A stretch of DNA of 64,000 nucleotides from Neurospora intermedia (lineage: Eukaryota > Ascomycota > Sordariomycetes > Sordariales > Sordariaceae). Positions 1-12,101 of this stretch are shown in pieces. The notes under the pieces were generated by a model. That model worked only from the letters and a program-made list of their open reading frames with translations, was not told the DNA's origin and did not search any database. The DNA lies in NCBI GenBank assembly GCA_037102815.1, contig BTPP01000008.1:124001-188000 (forward strand), read 5' to 3'. The translations under genes were made by a program, and so were the position numbers. Numbering within the stretch: the first letter of the stretch is position 1; each line of letters opens with the position of its first letter.

Positions 1-573
1 CTGTTTGTAGTGTATTGACGGGTGCTAGCGTTGGTGCCAAGAGATAAAAGCCTTGTGCATTCGTCTCAAGCATCCACTGAAACTGTCGTGTTCTCAGCCT
101 GAAGATTTTAGGGAACCGTCGCCTTGGCCGAATCCCGTCGGCGCTATCGCTTCGAACCCACCATATCTCCGACGTCACCTCCCTCGCGTCAACGCAACGC
201 CTCGCGTCAACAACTCGGACACACGACGACACTCATCAAACAACAACATGGGTTGGGTCCGAATTTACTTATAATTGCAACTTCCGCAGAAACCGAACAA
301 AATGAGCCTCCCATTCTATTCATGCCCTTTCGTCACTAGAACTAAGCCATATGTCCATTGATCGGCCATGACGGGATCCACCACTCCGAGTCGCGATCCG
401 CAATGAGGCTCCCTCTCAGGAACCCAGGGTCCGGTCTCAGGGGCTTTGTTTTGTTGACCGCCAGCGACAACATCACTGGTTATCTTCGACCCGCCTTATC
501 GACCTCGGGTCCGATGACCGCGACTGAAAACGCGTTGAGGCTCATGAGGACTACATATCACCAGGCGCTCACC
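1..573. other. Intergenic/edge sequence, no supported gene
   Basis: Only short overlapping open frames with no family resemblance are visible. The segment lies just downstream of the stop of the next gene, so part of it is probably that gene's 3' UTR. Confidence 0.5.
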
Positions 574-1781
574 TTACACAAACGGCGCATCTCTCCTCAA
601 CCTGTACTCTCCGCTTCCCTGCCAGACGACCTCATAGCCCAGCGTGCCTTCTATAATCGCCAACACCATCGGCATTGTTACTGACAAAGGCCTCCTTTCC
701 CCCCTTTTTTCGACCACCTTCATGATTGTCAGCGTAGTCAACGCTCCATTTGCCGCTCTGTCAATGGTCGGCGGCCCATCCTTGCTCTCCATGACGACGT
801 CTGGGGTCCATTTGCTGATGTATTTGTCAATGAGCTTCAGCGAAGCGCCGTGGCTACCATGAATGCTGATCCAACCAGGCCTTGACCCGTCGTCGATGGT
901 GATGTGGTAGGGCGGTTTCGAGCAGATTTCGGAGAGCGTCGGGAGGGAAGCGACAGTAGGAAAGCTCGCTGGCTTTGGCTTGGTAGAAGACGCGGACGAG
1001 GTCGTGGTCGTCTTCGCGTTCGCGACATTCGGCTGTGTTTTACAAGCAGCGGCCGGAGCAGCTCCATTGGCAGTGCTTGACCTTTCTCCTCCCGACTTCT
1101 CGTCCCCCACACTTAACTGCTTCAACGACTCCGTCGCCGTTCCCGTCGACGCTTCCTTTCCCAGCTCGGCGTTCGAGTCCTTCTTATCAATTGCAGTCGT
1201 CACGAAGCACGACAACAATTCCTTTTGGAATTGCTTGCAAATCGCAGTCTCTGCCCTGTTCAACGCTCTTCTTACAAACAAAAAGTGCTTCGGCAAGTGT
1301 ACGAAGAAACCATTTCTCTCATCCGACCAACTCGTGCCCAACTGAGTATTCTCCCACACGTCCAACATGACCCTTAGTTTTCCATTGGCATCGACCAGGC
1401 GGGTAAAGAGCATAGCCAACCAATCATCGCTAGCCGGGTCAACCAGAATCGAATCCAACTTAGCGCACCATAATCGCATAATCTCGTAGGCTGCAAAGAC
1501 GAGTGTAGGTTTTTGTTGTTCACCGAACTCGTCCAGCAGACGCTGCCAGTCAGCTTCAATGATGACTTTGTGTCCGAGGTCTCGGCTGAGCTCGGTAACT
1601 TGTTCATGGAGACTCGTGTCGACGGAGAGGAACCATTCGGTAATTTCGTCGGCGATGGAAGGGGGGTAGTAAGGCGGCCTTGACGCAGGCTGGTTAGCTG
1701 AAAATCCGAGTACGTTTGCCTGATCAATTGATTCATGCTTGTCTCTACTCACGGATCTGCGGTCGACTTGAGGTTTGTCAT
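574..1781 (-). CDS. Hypothetical protein, 377 aa, two exons
   Basis: I do not recognise a family. The predicted structure is exon 1 at 1781-1753 (ATG ACA AAC...) and exon 2 at 1678-574, joined by an intron with donor GTGAGT at 1752, a CTAAC branch site and acceptor CAAG. The join keeps frame (phase 2) and gives MTNLKSTADP followed by PPYYPPSIADEITEW. The long open frame itself has no in-frame ATG near its 5' end; its apparent start at 1752 is a GTG that is better read as the splice donor. The N-terminal 170 residues look globular, with many Trp and Leu and the motifs EYEIM-like and HLPKHFLFVRRALNRAE. Residues about 185-270 are low complexity (Ser/Thr/Ala/Lys), and a second compact C-terminal part follows. 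The protein is probably intracellular: there is no signal peptide or membrane segment. The poly-A tract at 1815-1836 lies just upstream. Confidence 0.6.
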
Positions 1782-1814
1782 GTTGTCTGAGTTTTTATGT
1801 TCTTGTGTTTCAAG

Positions 1815-1836
1815 AAAAAAAAAAAAAAAAAAAAAA
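1815..1836 (+). repeat. Homopolymer A22 tract
   Basis: An uninterrupted run of 22 A lies about 35 bases upstream of the predicted ATG of the 377-aa gene. On that gene's strand it is a T22 tract in the leader or promoter. Poly(dA:dT) tracts often disfavour nucleosomes at fungal promoters; that role is inference here. Confidence 0.8.
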
Positions 1837-2959
1837 GGACAAAAATCCAGAGGAGGAGTTCTTCAAGAAGAAAGGCGAAATGAGTTTGGTTCCCAGAAAA
1901 GTGAATCCGTCAAACCCATGAAAGCGCAATGAAGACTGGAACAAACGGTCGGGTGAGGGGGTCTGGAGAAAAGAGAATGGTTCAGATCTTAAATCCAAGG
2001 CGAAGGCGTAAAGGCACCGTACCTAACCAACGAACACTGCCACATTGCAATATGCAGCTACGCTCAACAGCCAACCCCGCCTTTTCGTCACCCTGCTGCG
2101 TATGCCGGTTTCTCAGGCATCGATGCATGAGGGAAAATAGGTGTTGGTTGATGAGGAAAAGCCAAGTGCTACTGTCATGCATCAAAATGTCGTTGTTGTC
2201 AACAACCATTGGGCGATTGTCGAAAACGGTAGCCAGCAACTGTCCATTTGGTACTAGCCAGCAGGACCAACACAAAATAAGTATTCCCATACTTCCGAGG
2301 CCACACCTCCATCTTGAAGCGTTTGTTTCTTTTGGAGCATGGCCAATCGCTGGCCATGACAGTGAAGGTCAAGCGCAGAGTCAAGCGAAGAAAACCGACC
2401 TCAGGATATCCTGACATCGAGGATCGTTGAGAGATACCCACGCCAGGAAGATTGGTTCATTTGGCCCCCATTTTTGATGTTGTCGTTGCAACCGAAGCTT
2501 GGTGGTTTTGGAAATGGGACCCTTCTTGAGTGGTGCCTCTCCGGAGTCGTGGTGAGTACCCAGCGGCCTCTTGCCAGCGATCGTTTCGGGAAATTGTATT
2601 GTACACGACACGGGAATACCACTGACAAGTATCGAAATAAATGTTTGAGTCAAGTTTCCGTAGTACCATTAATGCAATCATCGAGCTCTCAGCGAATATC
2701 TCCAGGTTTCGACCCCCAGACGTCTGTCAACCATCATTACCTGGTCGAACAGACTCGTTATCAGCCACCTGTCACTACTCAGCAGTCTGCAACTGCCCGT
2801 TCCCGCTTCCCAGATCCGCATCCGTATCCGTCCCGTCATCAACGCCGTTGCCGTCATCGAAAGGCCGTTACCATCCTCCTCCTTCTTTGTCCTCGTTCGT
2901 CCGCACACCACTCCTTCGCGACGTGTTATCTCCGTATCGGCGGCGGCGGCGTTCTTTCC
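1837..2959. other. Intergenic, no supported gene
   Basis: Frames here are short, overlapping on both strands and without recognisable domains. The right part (about 2700-2959) is TC/CG rich and lies directly after the stop codon of the secreted protein gene, so it probably holds that gene's 3' UTR. Confidence 0.45.
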
Positions 2960-3824
2960 TTACGCAAACACCTGAAGCTCCGACGGCGCAAACGAGAACT
3001 CGGACAGAGTGCAAGCCTGAACGTTCCAGTAGTACGTTTCGCCATTCTTCCACTCGGCGGGAGGCGTCTGGTGCTCTTCGAAGGTGCAGTTGGGCGTCTG
3101 CGCAGCAGAAGTGCCGTTGGCAGAGAAGATGGCCCTGGGGAGTTCGTTCGTTGATGTTAGTAGCTCATACTTTATTCTAGTGATTTCGAACTGGAGAGCT
3201 GGCAGTCGAAAGAGAGGGAGCTGCTAGAACTTACATGTCCGCCGGCCCCTTCAAATCATCACACACCCATGTTTGCCTCACCTCCACACTCTGACTACTC
3301 TTCCAATACCGAAACTGCGTCTGCAAATGTCCTGCCCCAGCCGACACTCTTCCCCCCTTCCCTCCCTCACTCCCGTCACTTGCACTCAAAGTCGAGTTCA
3401 CCACAGTCGTACAATCATACACCCTCTGCCCATAAAACGGATCCGAAAAATCACTGCTATAAGCATCGCAGTACACATTCAGCTCCGGCAACGCGTTACT
3501 AGTCAGATTAAACCGGACCGTGGCGCCGTTGATGCGGTGCGAGGGCGTGGTGTAGGTCAGAGAGGAGGAGTAGTGAAAGTCGGATACGGTCCATTGGAAT
3601 CCGTGGAGAGAGGTGTTGGTACAGCCTGCAGGGAGGTTGTCGTCGGTGGAAAAGGAGGCGGTGGTCACGACGTGATTTGAGTTGGAGTTGGGGGACTGCT
3701 GGATTGAGACGACGGGGCCGAATGCCGATGAAGCAGGAACGGGGGAGGCGGCCACTGAGCGGAAGAGAAGGAGGAAGAGGCCGGTGAGGAGGAGTCCCGA
3801 GCGATTGCTGGTTTTGTTCGTCAT
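2960..3824 (-). CDS. Secreted six-cysteine protein, 254 aa, two exons
   Basis: Exon 1 is 3824-3235 and exon 2 is 3134-2960, with a 100-base intron (donor GTAAGT, acceptor CCCCAG). The open frame alone stops near the intron; splicing adds 58 residues ending ELQVFA. The start MTNKTSNRSGLLLTGLFLLLF is a clear signal peptide with a likely cut after VAAS-type residues near 27. The mature part has about six Cys (GCTNTS, NVYCDAY, YDCTT, WVCDD, NCTF, QACTL), which suggests three disulphides, and several N-glycosylation sequons (NTS, NLT, NST, NGT, NCT). It contains no enzyme motif I recognise. It resembles the many small cysteine-bearing secreted proteins of Sordariales in general layout only, so its function is unknown; extracellular or cell-wall location is inferred from the signal peptide. 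Confidence 0.72.
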
Positions 3825-5951
3825 GTTGGGAGCTTGATGTGGGCTGCTGTTTGAGGTTGATGGAAGGTAAGACGATGCTGAAGATGGTAAGTAAACTGAA
3901 CTGAAAAGCCGTATACTACCTTACGTGGGCAGGAAGAGGACCTGGGTGTTACTCTGCGCTTGGAGAATTAAAAGTACATCTGATTCCGTCAGGATAGGAA
4001 GTAGCGAGACAGTTTATATACCCATCATCAAATAGAGGAGTCCAGTTGGTTCGGTCATATCCCACCAGACAAGTATTTCAGTCTGGATTTCTGAGGTCGG
4101 ATCAATTGCTTTCACCTGATCTCGATTTCTCTGTTCCCCACACCTTAAGACTGTCAGCTCGATGCCAACACGTAGGTAAGATAGAAGACTACGAAACGCG
4201 GCAGAGTGCGGATGAGCCGTCCAGCGGGGTAGGTTCCATAGATGAGCCGAATAGTGAGGCAAGCACAATGGCATGATCGCGCTGCGGACAGGAAGAAAGC
4301 TAGGTACCCAAGGAAGGTACAACGCTGACTGAAGTGAATTTGCGGCAGGGACAATCAACAACCCAACAACAACAACAACAACCGGAAACTAGAATGAACC
4401 CGTACATACTACATTCGACCAACAACTGAAATCTCGTATTCCCGTACAGTCAAGTAAGACAAGAGTCCGTCTTCTTCTGGGCGTGTCGTGATCTAACGTT
4501 ATTTTCGTGGAGGCCACATTCCGCTTTATACGACGACTTTAAGTAGTTGGTTGAAGGTTCAGTTTGGTTTGGCCGGTTCGTTGTTTCTTCGTTAGTGGCG
4601 TTTTGATTAGGTACTTGGAAAGGAAAAGAGACGAAGGCTCGAGTAACGTTATCATTTGGGAAGAAGGGACGGATGTCATTTATGTACCTACTAGGCAAAA
4701 TGACGAGATCATGCTATTATTGTTCGGTTCGGTTTACCTACCTAGTCTCGTTGTGGTAGCATAGCAGGCGCGCCTTCCACTTCCTTTTGACGACGACGAC
4801 GACATGTGCCTGAGGATGAAATGTACAGTCTGTACCCTCTGAATTCAAACTTTCTTCATTTCATGTTACACGGCCATTCATTGTGAACGTTCATCACGGC
4901 CTGTGACGAGTGACGAGTGACAGTGGAAAGGGTACCTACCTACCTACGTTTGTGACAGCTGATGTGAACGAACCCTTCAAAAGGCAAATCATGTCCCGTG
5001 TTACCAGCACGTCAGAATTTTTGATTTTTTTTAAAACAATTATTTTCAAGGAAGGCAAAAATATTTTCGTGCTGTCGATTGAGTGGACCAAAAACAAAGC
5101 CATTCTCTTCTCGTACCACATCATCCTCAAGATAAAGAACAGCTGGTGGCATGCGTGACCATTGTTCATGTTTCTGCCAGTTCGTTAAACCGCCCATCTA
5201 ATAAGATGAGTTACTTGGGAATTCCTGGATGGCCACGGCGGATAGTAAAGTACCAGTAGTAGTAAGGTACTCTTGGTATTTGAGTGATCCTTCTTCATTG
5301 TCGGGACACACTAAGATCGCCCAAGCTGAAGAAGCTCGTAGGAAGGCGGGTCTCTTGCTGTATCAGTCAGTTGACAAGTTGAAGCATCCACTGTTGAGCG
5401 TGATCATGCATAAACTTAGGCACTAAGTTTTCACTTCTGAAATGGTCATTGACTGGATTGTACATATCCGGTTCATGTGATCGCCGCGAATCAGAACGTG
5501 ATCACCGGAAAATAGAAACACTAGATCCGGTCCGGTCCCGAAGGATAAGACAAGAGTGATTGACAGTGTATAACATGCCTGAGACATGAGGCCTGAACAA
5601 ACCCATCCATGTGTCGAGTGTCTTACGAGACGTGGGCCCGATTTAGGCTTCGTACTAGGAGAGCAAAAACCCCGAACATGTATTGTTGTCACCAGATGGT
5701 AATCCATGTTTCCATTCACAGATCTTACTCCTGTACTCTATTCAGAAACACCCTTCATAACGGATGCTTTCAAGGTAATAACATTAGGTAACACGGCTTG
5801 ATGGAAGCCTCAGTTTTCCCTAACCCAGTCCAATGCTGATCATAACACATCATAGTATCGTCGTCGACGGTCGTACATTAAGCTCTATTTCCCCCCCTGA
5901 AACATGCCTGCCCCCTGTCTTCACCCCTAACCCTCGCGCAGCATCATCTCA
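3825..5951. other. Intergenic 2.1 kb, no supported gene
   Basis: There are no convincing genes. Visible are an (ACA)n run near 4362-4382, GTACCTACCTACC-type simple sequence near 4931-4948, and a T/A-rich stretch near 5025-5060. It should hold the promoter and leader of the secreted protein (left end) and the 3' UTR of the kinase gene (right end). Confidence 0.45.
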
Positions 5952-8610
5952 CTAACCACCATGCCCATCCTCCCCCAAAACATCAAGCGGCTCGACCCTC
6001 ACCAAGATCTCCTCCAACAGTCCCTCCAGAAACCCACCAACATCCTTGCCCATCCCCACCGGCTCCGCCTTGTCGTAGTGGTCGATCTCCTTGCACACAT
6101 GTGCCAGCTTGTACACCAACTTGCGTATCTTCTCGTTGGCTGCCTCAGCACGCTGCTGCTTCGGAGTCGGCGGGGCTGGAGCATACCCCGGTTCCGGTCG
6201 GTACGTCTGCTGCAGCATGATTTGTCGGCGTTTGAGCGCCTCCTCTAGTGCAGGGAAAATCACGTCGTTAAGGGCGTCCAACTCGCCGCTGGGGCTCGGC
6301 GGATCGGGCGAAGGAAACGCCAGTGATGTTGATGACGAGGACGGTGTACTGGCTCCGCCATGATTGGATGAGGTGGAGACTATGCGGCTCCCTGATGGCG
6401 ACGAGCGTGGCATCTCCTTTGATGTTAAAGGGCTCAGCCCTTGACTCTGATGGTAGCTTGACCTCTTAGGTTGATACTGTCCAGAGGACTGCTGATACTG
6501 TGAATCACGTCGTTGATGCTGTTGTGGCTGCTGCTGTTGGTACAATGACTCGCGCGAAGGTTGATGATAGAGCATTGTAGGTTGCGACTGCTGTCTCTGA
6601 TGTTGTTGGTACACTTGCTCGCGCGATGGCTGGTGATTTAGCTGACGCTGTTGCTGCTGTGGTTGTTGCTGCTGTTGCTGCCGGTAAAGTGATTCACGCG
6701 AAGGTTGATGGTAGAGGGGAGGCTGTTGCTGCTGCTGGAAAGGTTTGCTGGTGTTTGGTGCTTGCTGACTTGTTTGCTGGTTGGTAAGCTTTTGAGGGGA
6801 GTGTTGCTGTTGCTGTTGTCCTCCTCTGTATGGGGGAATCTCGGGCAACTTCATGGGTCCAGCAGCCGTTCTTGACGATGAAGACGTAGGTTGTTGGCTG
6901 TACTGTGATGGAGAGAATGCTGATTGTGGCTGTGTGCTGTTCTGGATAGCCGGTCCGAGGTTCATACCCCCGATATCCCGTCGTAGCTGTTCCTGAAGCA
7001 CACGATCATAATCTGGAGAACTGCCTAATGGTGTGTGTGCTACCGGCCTGGCTAGTGATGTGCGGGGCGTTGCGGATTCCCTCGATTGATGCTGCTGTTG
7101 CTCTAGTTGTTGTATCTGCTGCTTGACAGGCGAACTAGGCACAATGACTCTGGTCGGAGGCGGCGGCATCGCTGTGCTCGGCGTTCCTACAGGTTTCCTC
7201 GCAGGTGATGGTTGCCTCGCGGTGCCCGTCCCACTGGTGTCAACTGCAAGTTTGGATGTCGCTTGGCTAGATTCTCTCCTCCAGTCGTCCCGGTTATCCG
7301 CGCTCTCATTAGCTCTCGAAGATCTCGCATTGAGTGTCGACTCGTCCATCGGGTTCAACATGCCGGGCCTGTGAACAACACCGCCGCGGTCACTAACCAG
7401 CCGCACTGTGCCAAAGTCCCACATGTCCTCATTGATATGCTTCCGTTGCTCAACATAGTTGTTCTCCTCCGGCTCATGGTACTCTTCGTCATCTTGCTTG
7501 TGTGTAGCTGCCCACCGGTTGTAACGCTCGATGAGTTCCGTCAGATAGCTCGTCTTCTTTGCCCGCCGAATGAAGGGATGCTTGAGAAGCTCTCTTGCCG
7601 TTGGCCTTTCCTTGGGGTCACGCTGCAAGCACAACTCGATAAAATCCTTGAATCCCTTGCTGAAGTTGCCTTCCAGGCGTGGGGGCGGGTTCTTGGGAAT
7701 CAGAAAGAGCACCTTCATGGGATGGATATCGGCATAGGGTGGCTCTCCTTTGGCGAGCTCAAGGGCCGTGATACCCAACGACCAGATGTCGGCCTTGTGA
7801 TCGTAGCCGCTTTGCTTGATTACCTCGGGGGCCATCCAGAATGGGGTGCCGACAAATGTGTTTTTCTTGGTCATGGTCGCGGATAGCTGACCAGAAACAC
7901 CAAAGTCAGCTAGCTTGACCTGGCCATTGGCAGCAAGGAGGATGTTGGCAGCTACTAGCGGTTAGCAAAAGCTGTTTAACGGGACATGTGCGTTAGCCAG
8001 TTGCTGTCCTTTACCTTTGACATCGCGGTGTAGCTTCTTGTCCTGATGCAAATAGTCCAGCCCCAGCAGCAGTTCACGAACGATGATGGCGATGTAGTCT
8101 TCCCCAATCAGACCTGGCTTCATCAGATCGGCACAGCTACCCCCCGAGCAAAACTCCATGACGATCCATAGCTCGGCGCCTTTGGCATAAGAACCATAGT
8201 ATTTGGTGACGTAGGGCGACTGTAGCTCGGAAAGGATGGCGATCTCCTGGATGATGTCTTCTACTTCGTCCTCGGCGCTTTCAATATCGATAACCTTGAT
8301 AGCTACTGCCTGGCCACTCCGTTTGTCGACACTGGATTTTGAGTATAGAGATTAGTATGCGGCGCTGCGGGAGCATGGCGGGAGAGACGTGGGATAGGGA
8401 CGGTACCCTTTGAAGACCTTGCCGAAACTACCTCCACCTGCAAATCACGGTCTACTGGTCAGCAACCGCCGCTTGAATGGCGCCGAGGGCCATGTGCGTA
8501 GGCCATGGGCGTATTGGACGCTCGGTGAACCAACCTATACAAAATTCCTTGGTGTATAGGAGTTCGGGGTCCACAGATCCCTCGTGCTCGTCATATTCGC
8601 GGTCGGCCAT
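5952..8610 (-). CDS. mst-1: Ste20-family germinal-centre kinase (MST-1/Sid1/Nak1 group), 807 aa, four exons
   Basis: Predicted exons are 8610-8535, 8437-8407, 8331-8015 and 7951-5952; all junctions keep frame. The kinase domain spans about residues 20-275 and is complete: glycine loop GGGSFGKVF (26-34), AIKV Lys48, HRDVK with Asp139, DFG at 157-159, then [12 protein letters not shown] in the activation segment and the GCK-typical [17 protein letters not shown]. It should phosphorylate Ser/Thr substrates. In filamentous fungi such GCKs act upstream of NDR kinases (SIN/MOR-type pathways) in septation and polarity. The tail (about 320-700) is disordered and Gln/Ser/Pro rich, with three copies of a HQPSRE-type motif near residues 555, 580 and 603. 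A compact C-terminus rich in charged helices (about 720-800) may be the binding region. The symbol rests on my recollection that N. crassa mst-1 and gh5-1 are near neighbours; another GCK paralogue (pod-6, sid-1) cannot be excluded by eye. Confidence 0.88.
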
Positions 8611-10348
8611 GGCGTACGTAACTTGGGTCGTGCGGAGGGGCGAGGTGGTTCTATTTCAGACGGCGGTGCAGGCGAACGAGGGTCGCATGGGTTGATTGAT
8701 TTGCCTGGGACACAACAGTGCGCCAATTGGGTCGGATCTCGTCGTGGGATGTCGCTCGAAAGTCGCAAAGGATTATTGCAGTGGGCAAGATGCGCGACGA
8801 GAAGCACAAGTCGTAGGGCTACGAGGCGGCAGGAGAGGGCGATCAAGGGCGGGAGCGAACGGTGACTAGGATGATGCTCTGGTCTGTTGTAGGTGCAGCC
8901 GGGACACGGGGGACTGAGCAAGGGGAAGCTCGAACAATTGGCGGGACCAGGTCAGCCCCGATGACCGCCACAGTTCCAAGGACGACTCGGAGTGTCGCGA
9001 AGCAGTCTGGGGATTTCAGTTACGCGAGGAGTCGGTCGGATGCTGGAGGGGAAGAATACTGGAGGTTGGAGGGCGCAGGCGCAAAAATGTGAGCAAGGTC
9101 GATCTGAATGAAGGAATTGGGACTTTGGAAGGAGGTGTCCGATGTTTACACTAGACGTACACTGGAAGTTGAATGGAGGCAGGGGACGGACCCGCGAAGG
9201 TTACCTAAGAAATGGCGATCACAGCCCGCTCCATGTTGGGACGAGAATGGATCCCTCCCCACGCGCACTGTGTTCAGCGCCGAGTGTCTCACCAGCAGAA
9301 GTAAGTACCTGTAGGGCGGTACGTAGCTCACGAATCAACAACCGGGGAAGGAACCAAGCCAAGATGCTCGATTTCCTTCATCCAAATTACACAGACGGAG
9401 CATTCCTCCCATTCGTCAATCGACTGGACGATCAAGAACGCGCAGAAATCTCTTAGGAACGGAGAGAGGGAGGGCAGCCAAATAGTGTATATATGTAGTG
9501 TACAAAATACCAAAGCAACCTCTGGAATTTTGGAATCCTGGCTGAGGAGCGGGATCTCATTCGTAGGGCAGGCCTGTTAGCACCACCGCTCGAAGATGTT
9601 CGCATGCGGTGGCATCATAAGTCAAGAATCTACAAAATACAAGTTCGCGTATTCTAAGGTGTCGGTTCTTTTCTATCTTTTTGTAGGCCGCAACATGAGG
9701 ACATGAGGTATCGGTTAAAGAACGTGCAAAACATCCACATGCGGGGGTCAACGACATGCATGCACTAACAATTATCAGAGGGGTGCCCTGCCCTGCAGCA
9801 GTGACACTTGTTCGCACGCTTGCAGCTTTGACCTTGCCTACCCGTGTGGTTTTTGTGGGGTAACCGTGCACGCCGGCGCATTCCTCACCACCATCGATGG
9901 GGCAGCCACCACAGCAGATGCTGCATGACTAGTGGTGATTGATGATTTTTGGTAACAGTAGGGGCCTTTTGGGCGGAAGAAGTGGTACATTGAGTCATCT
10001 ATCGTTTTGCGTGTACCCTAGATGTAGCCACGCTATAAGAGGGCTAATCAAAGCAAAAAGATACAGAAAGCTGATGTTATGACCCATGATGCGCCTTGTT
10101 TCCTTCTTCTGTCCTCTTCCTGTTCTCTTCATCTGTGAAATGTCTGCTTTGTCCTCCCAATCGTATACCTTCCAAATGTCCTCCCCGTGACGCCAATTCC
10201 CCGCTGTGCGGAAAAACAAAACGATATATCCTTCCTTGTGCTGCAAAAAGGTATAATCACCCGTCTAGAAATAAAGCCAGCTCTAGTCATCCAGCCACCC
10301 GGGCCTACCCATCTTCTGTGTGAGTTCGTCAACAGGCTCATGGCTATC
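8611..10348. other. Intergenic 1.7 kb: kinase promoter/leader and Ubx5-like 3' side
   Basis: The first few hundred bases after 8610 are the probable 5' leader of the kinase gene. No other frame has domain resemblance. The stretch before 10349 is T/C rich on the plus strand and is probably the 3' UTR of the next minus-strand gene. Confidence 0.45.
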
Positions 10349-12101
10349 CTATTCCTCAATGAACTCAACCATGACAGTGCCATTGGCCAGACCGGCCTCC
10401 TTGATCGTTTCATCAATAACATCAAGCAGGTTGACGCCTCCAGGCATAGACTTGAGCTCAAACTCGAGTCCCTCCTTGCCCGGCAGGGGCTCGGCCTTAA
10501 GCCACTCGTAGATACGGCGAACGGGTTCGTCAAGTCTGAATCGGCGAATGATGCGCTGCGGAGGATTGCGGACCTGCAGTCTTGTCACGGTGGCGGGGTC
10601 GATCGGGGGCTCGACATGCGGTTGGTCCGAGGCGATCTGAGCAAAAATAGACTTCTCGGGGGAGGGAGCCTCAGGTTCAGGCTCAGGAGCCGCCTGGGCG
10701 GGCTCTTCATCGGCTCGCTCCTTGCCCTTGGTGGAGTCTGTCGGCCTGGTAAGCGCATCGGGGTCGTGGACCTTGGGCGCCGAAGAGCTGCCATTGCCTC
10801 CGTTCTCGAGGCTGTTGCGAAGTGCCATCTCCAGCATCTCTTCCTCCGTCATCCTGTCCACATCCACCACCTGCTTGGGCTGCTTTGTCTTGAGGACGGG
10901 GTTCTTAGCGTGAGCCTCCAAACTGTACCTGTCCAGGAACTCGGCCAGCTGGGCATGAAACTCCAGCGGTTTGGGGAACGGAACGCCGCTCCACACCTTT
11001 ACCTGCTCGCCTGTGCGAGGATCGATAATGGACACGTGGGGATAGTTCTGAGGGTTTTCGTGTGTCTGGTTCGGGAAGTAAAACGAGATGTACTGCTCGG
11101 CTGAGCGGTCGGTCTTGTCGTACTGCAAGAAGACAAAGTTGTGCTTAACGAGCTCCTTGATCGGCTCATCCTTCCAAATGTCTCGATTGAGGGCCTGGCA
11201 GTTGAAATCAGCCATATCCTGGAGATTAACCATGATCCACTTCTTCTCCTCCTTGCCCTCGTCACGCGCCTCATCCCAGGTAAGATGTGCCATCAACTCG
11301 TACGGGGGACGGAAAAGCTCTGCTAGACGGCCAGCCCGCGTTGAGGCAGTTCCCGTTGGGGGAGAAACCACACCGCCGGCAGCGGAGCCGGGAATGGGAT
11401 CGGGAGGTTGATCCCAAACAGTGGGCTGTGCGAACGGGTTATGGGGTCGCCCTGCTGGAAGCGTGTTAGCATAACATGGAACAGTGCCTTGGAAATTGTG
11501 GAAACTTACCCCGAGCTTGCCTCACCCTCTGTTGTTCCAGCCGAAACTGCTCAAACATCTCGTCGTCGTCTCCGCCGAAACCTCCTGGAGCAACGAGAGT
11601 CTCTGTCGTTCGGGCCATGGGGGCACGAACGTCGTCCTCACCGCTTGGACCTCCAGCCCCGGATCCACCACCGCCGTACATCTCTTCTTGTAGTCTCTTT
11701 GCCATGGCGGCATCCTCCTCCTCCTGGGCCCTCTGGGCAATGGTGGCCGCCTTTGTCGCCTCATCGCCCGAGTCGTCGAACTGTCCTAGGTCATCATCTT
11801 CCGTCATTTGGATATCATCGTCGTCGGAGTCGATGTGAATAACACCGGCTGCGTCCTCACGGCCGACATTGGGGCGGCTGGGCCGGCTTGACGAGCGAGA
11901 GGCGCCAGCAGATCGAGAAGCGGCAGCGGGAGCTGTCTCTGTCGCGGGGTTGGAAAGGGTACGTTGAAGCTCTTCATCGGCAAACCAGAGCTGGACGGCT
12001 TGCTCCAGATCACCGCCGCACAGCTCCAGCATGCGCCTGGCAGCTGTGTCGTTGGCCCCGGTGATGCTCGCAAAGTTCGCGATAGATTCTGAATCAGCCA
12101 T
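10349..12101 (-). CDS. UBA-UIM-UAS-UBX protein, Cdc48/p97 cofactor (Ubx5/UBXN7 type), 564 aa
   Basis: Two exons are predicted, 12101-11510 and 11451-10349, with a 58-base intron (donor GTAAGT, acceptor CAG). Domains in order: UBA-like three-helix domain (1-45, with GANDTAARRMLELCGGDLEQAVQ read in two pieces); acidic Ser/Asp stretch (90-105); UIM-like helix (about 121-142, EEEDAAMAKRLQEEM); thioredoxin-like UAS domain (about 235-380, with KKWIMVNLQD and VSIIDPRTGEQV); a charged linker; and a C-terminal UBX fold (about 484-564). This order matches yeast Ubx5. Family members bridge ubiquitylated substrates to the Cdc48 ATPase, and Ubx5/UBXN7 also contacts cullin ligases. The UBX loop that usually reads FPR is SMPGGVN here, so the mode of Cdc48 binding may differ. 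Expected location is nucleus and cytosol. No exact orthologue was confirmed. Confidence 0.9.

Noticed and set aside
1812-1836. A22 tract as a retroposed poly-A tail
   Set aside because: No adjacent gene-like sequence or target duplication; more simply a promoter poly(dA:dT) tract.
10187-11104. 305-codon plus-strand frame opposite the Ubx5-like gene
   Set aside because: Antisense shadow of a well-supported UBX-domain coding exon.
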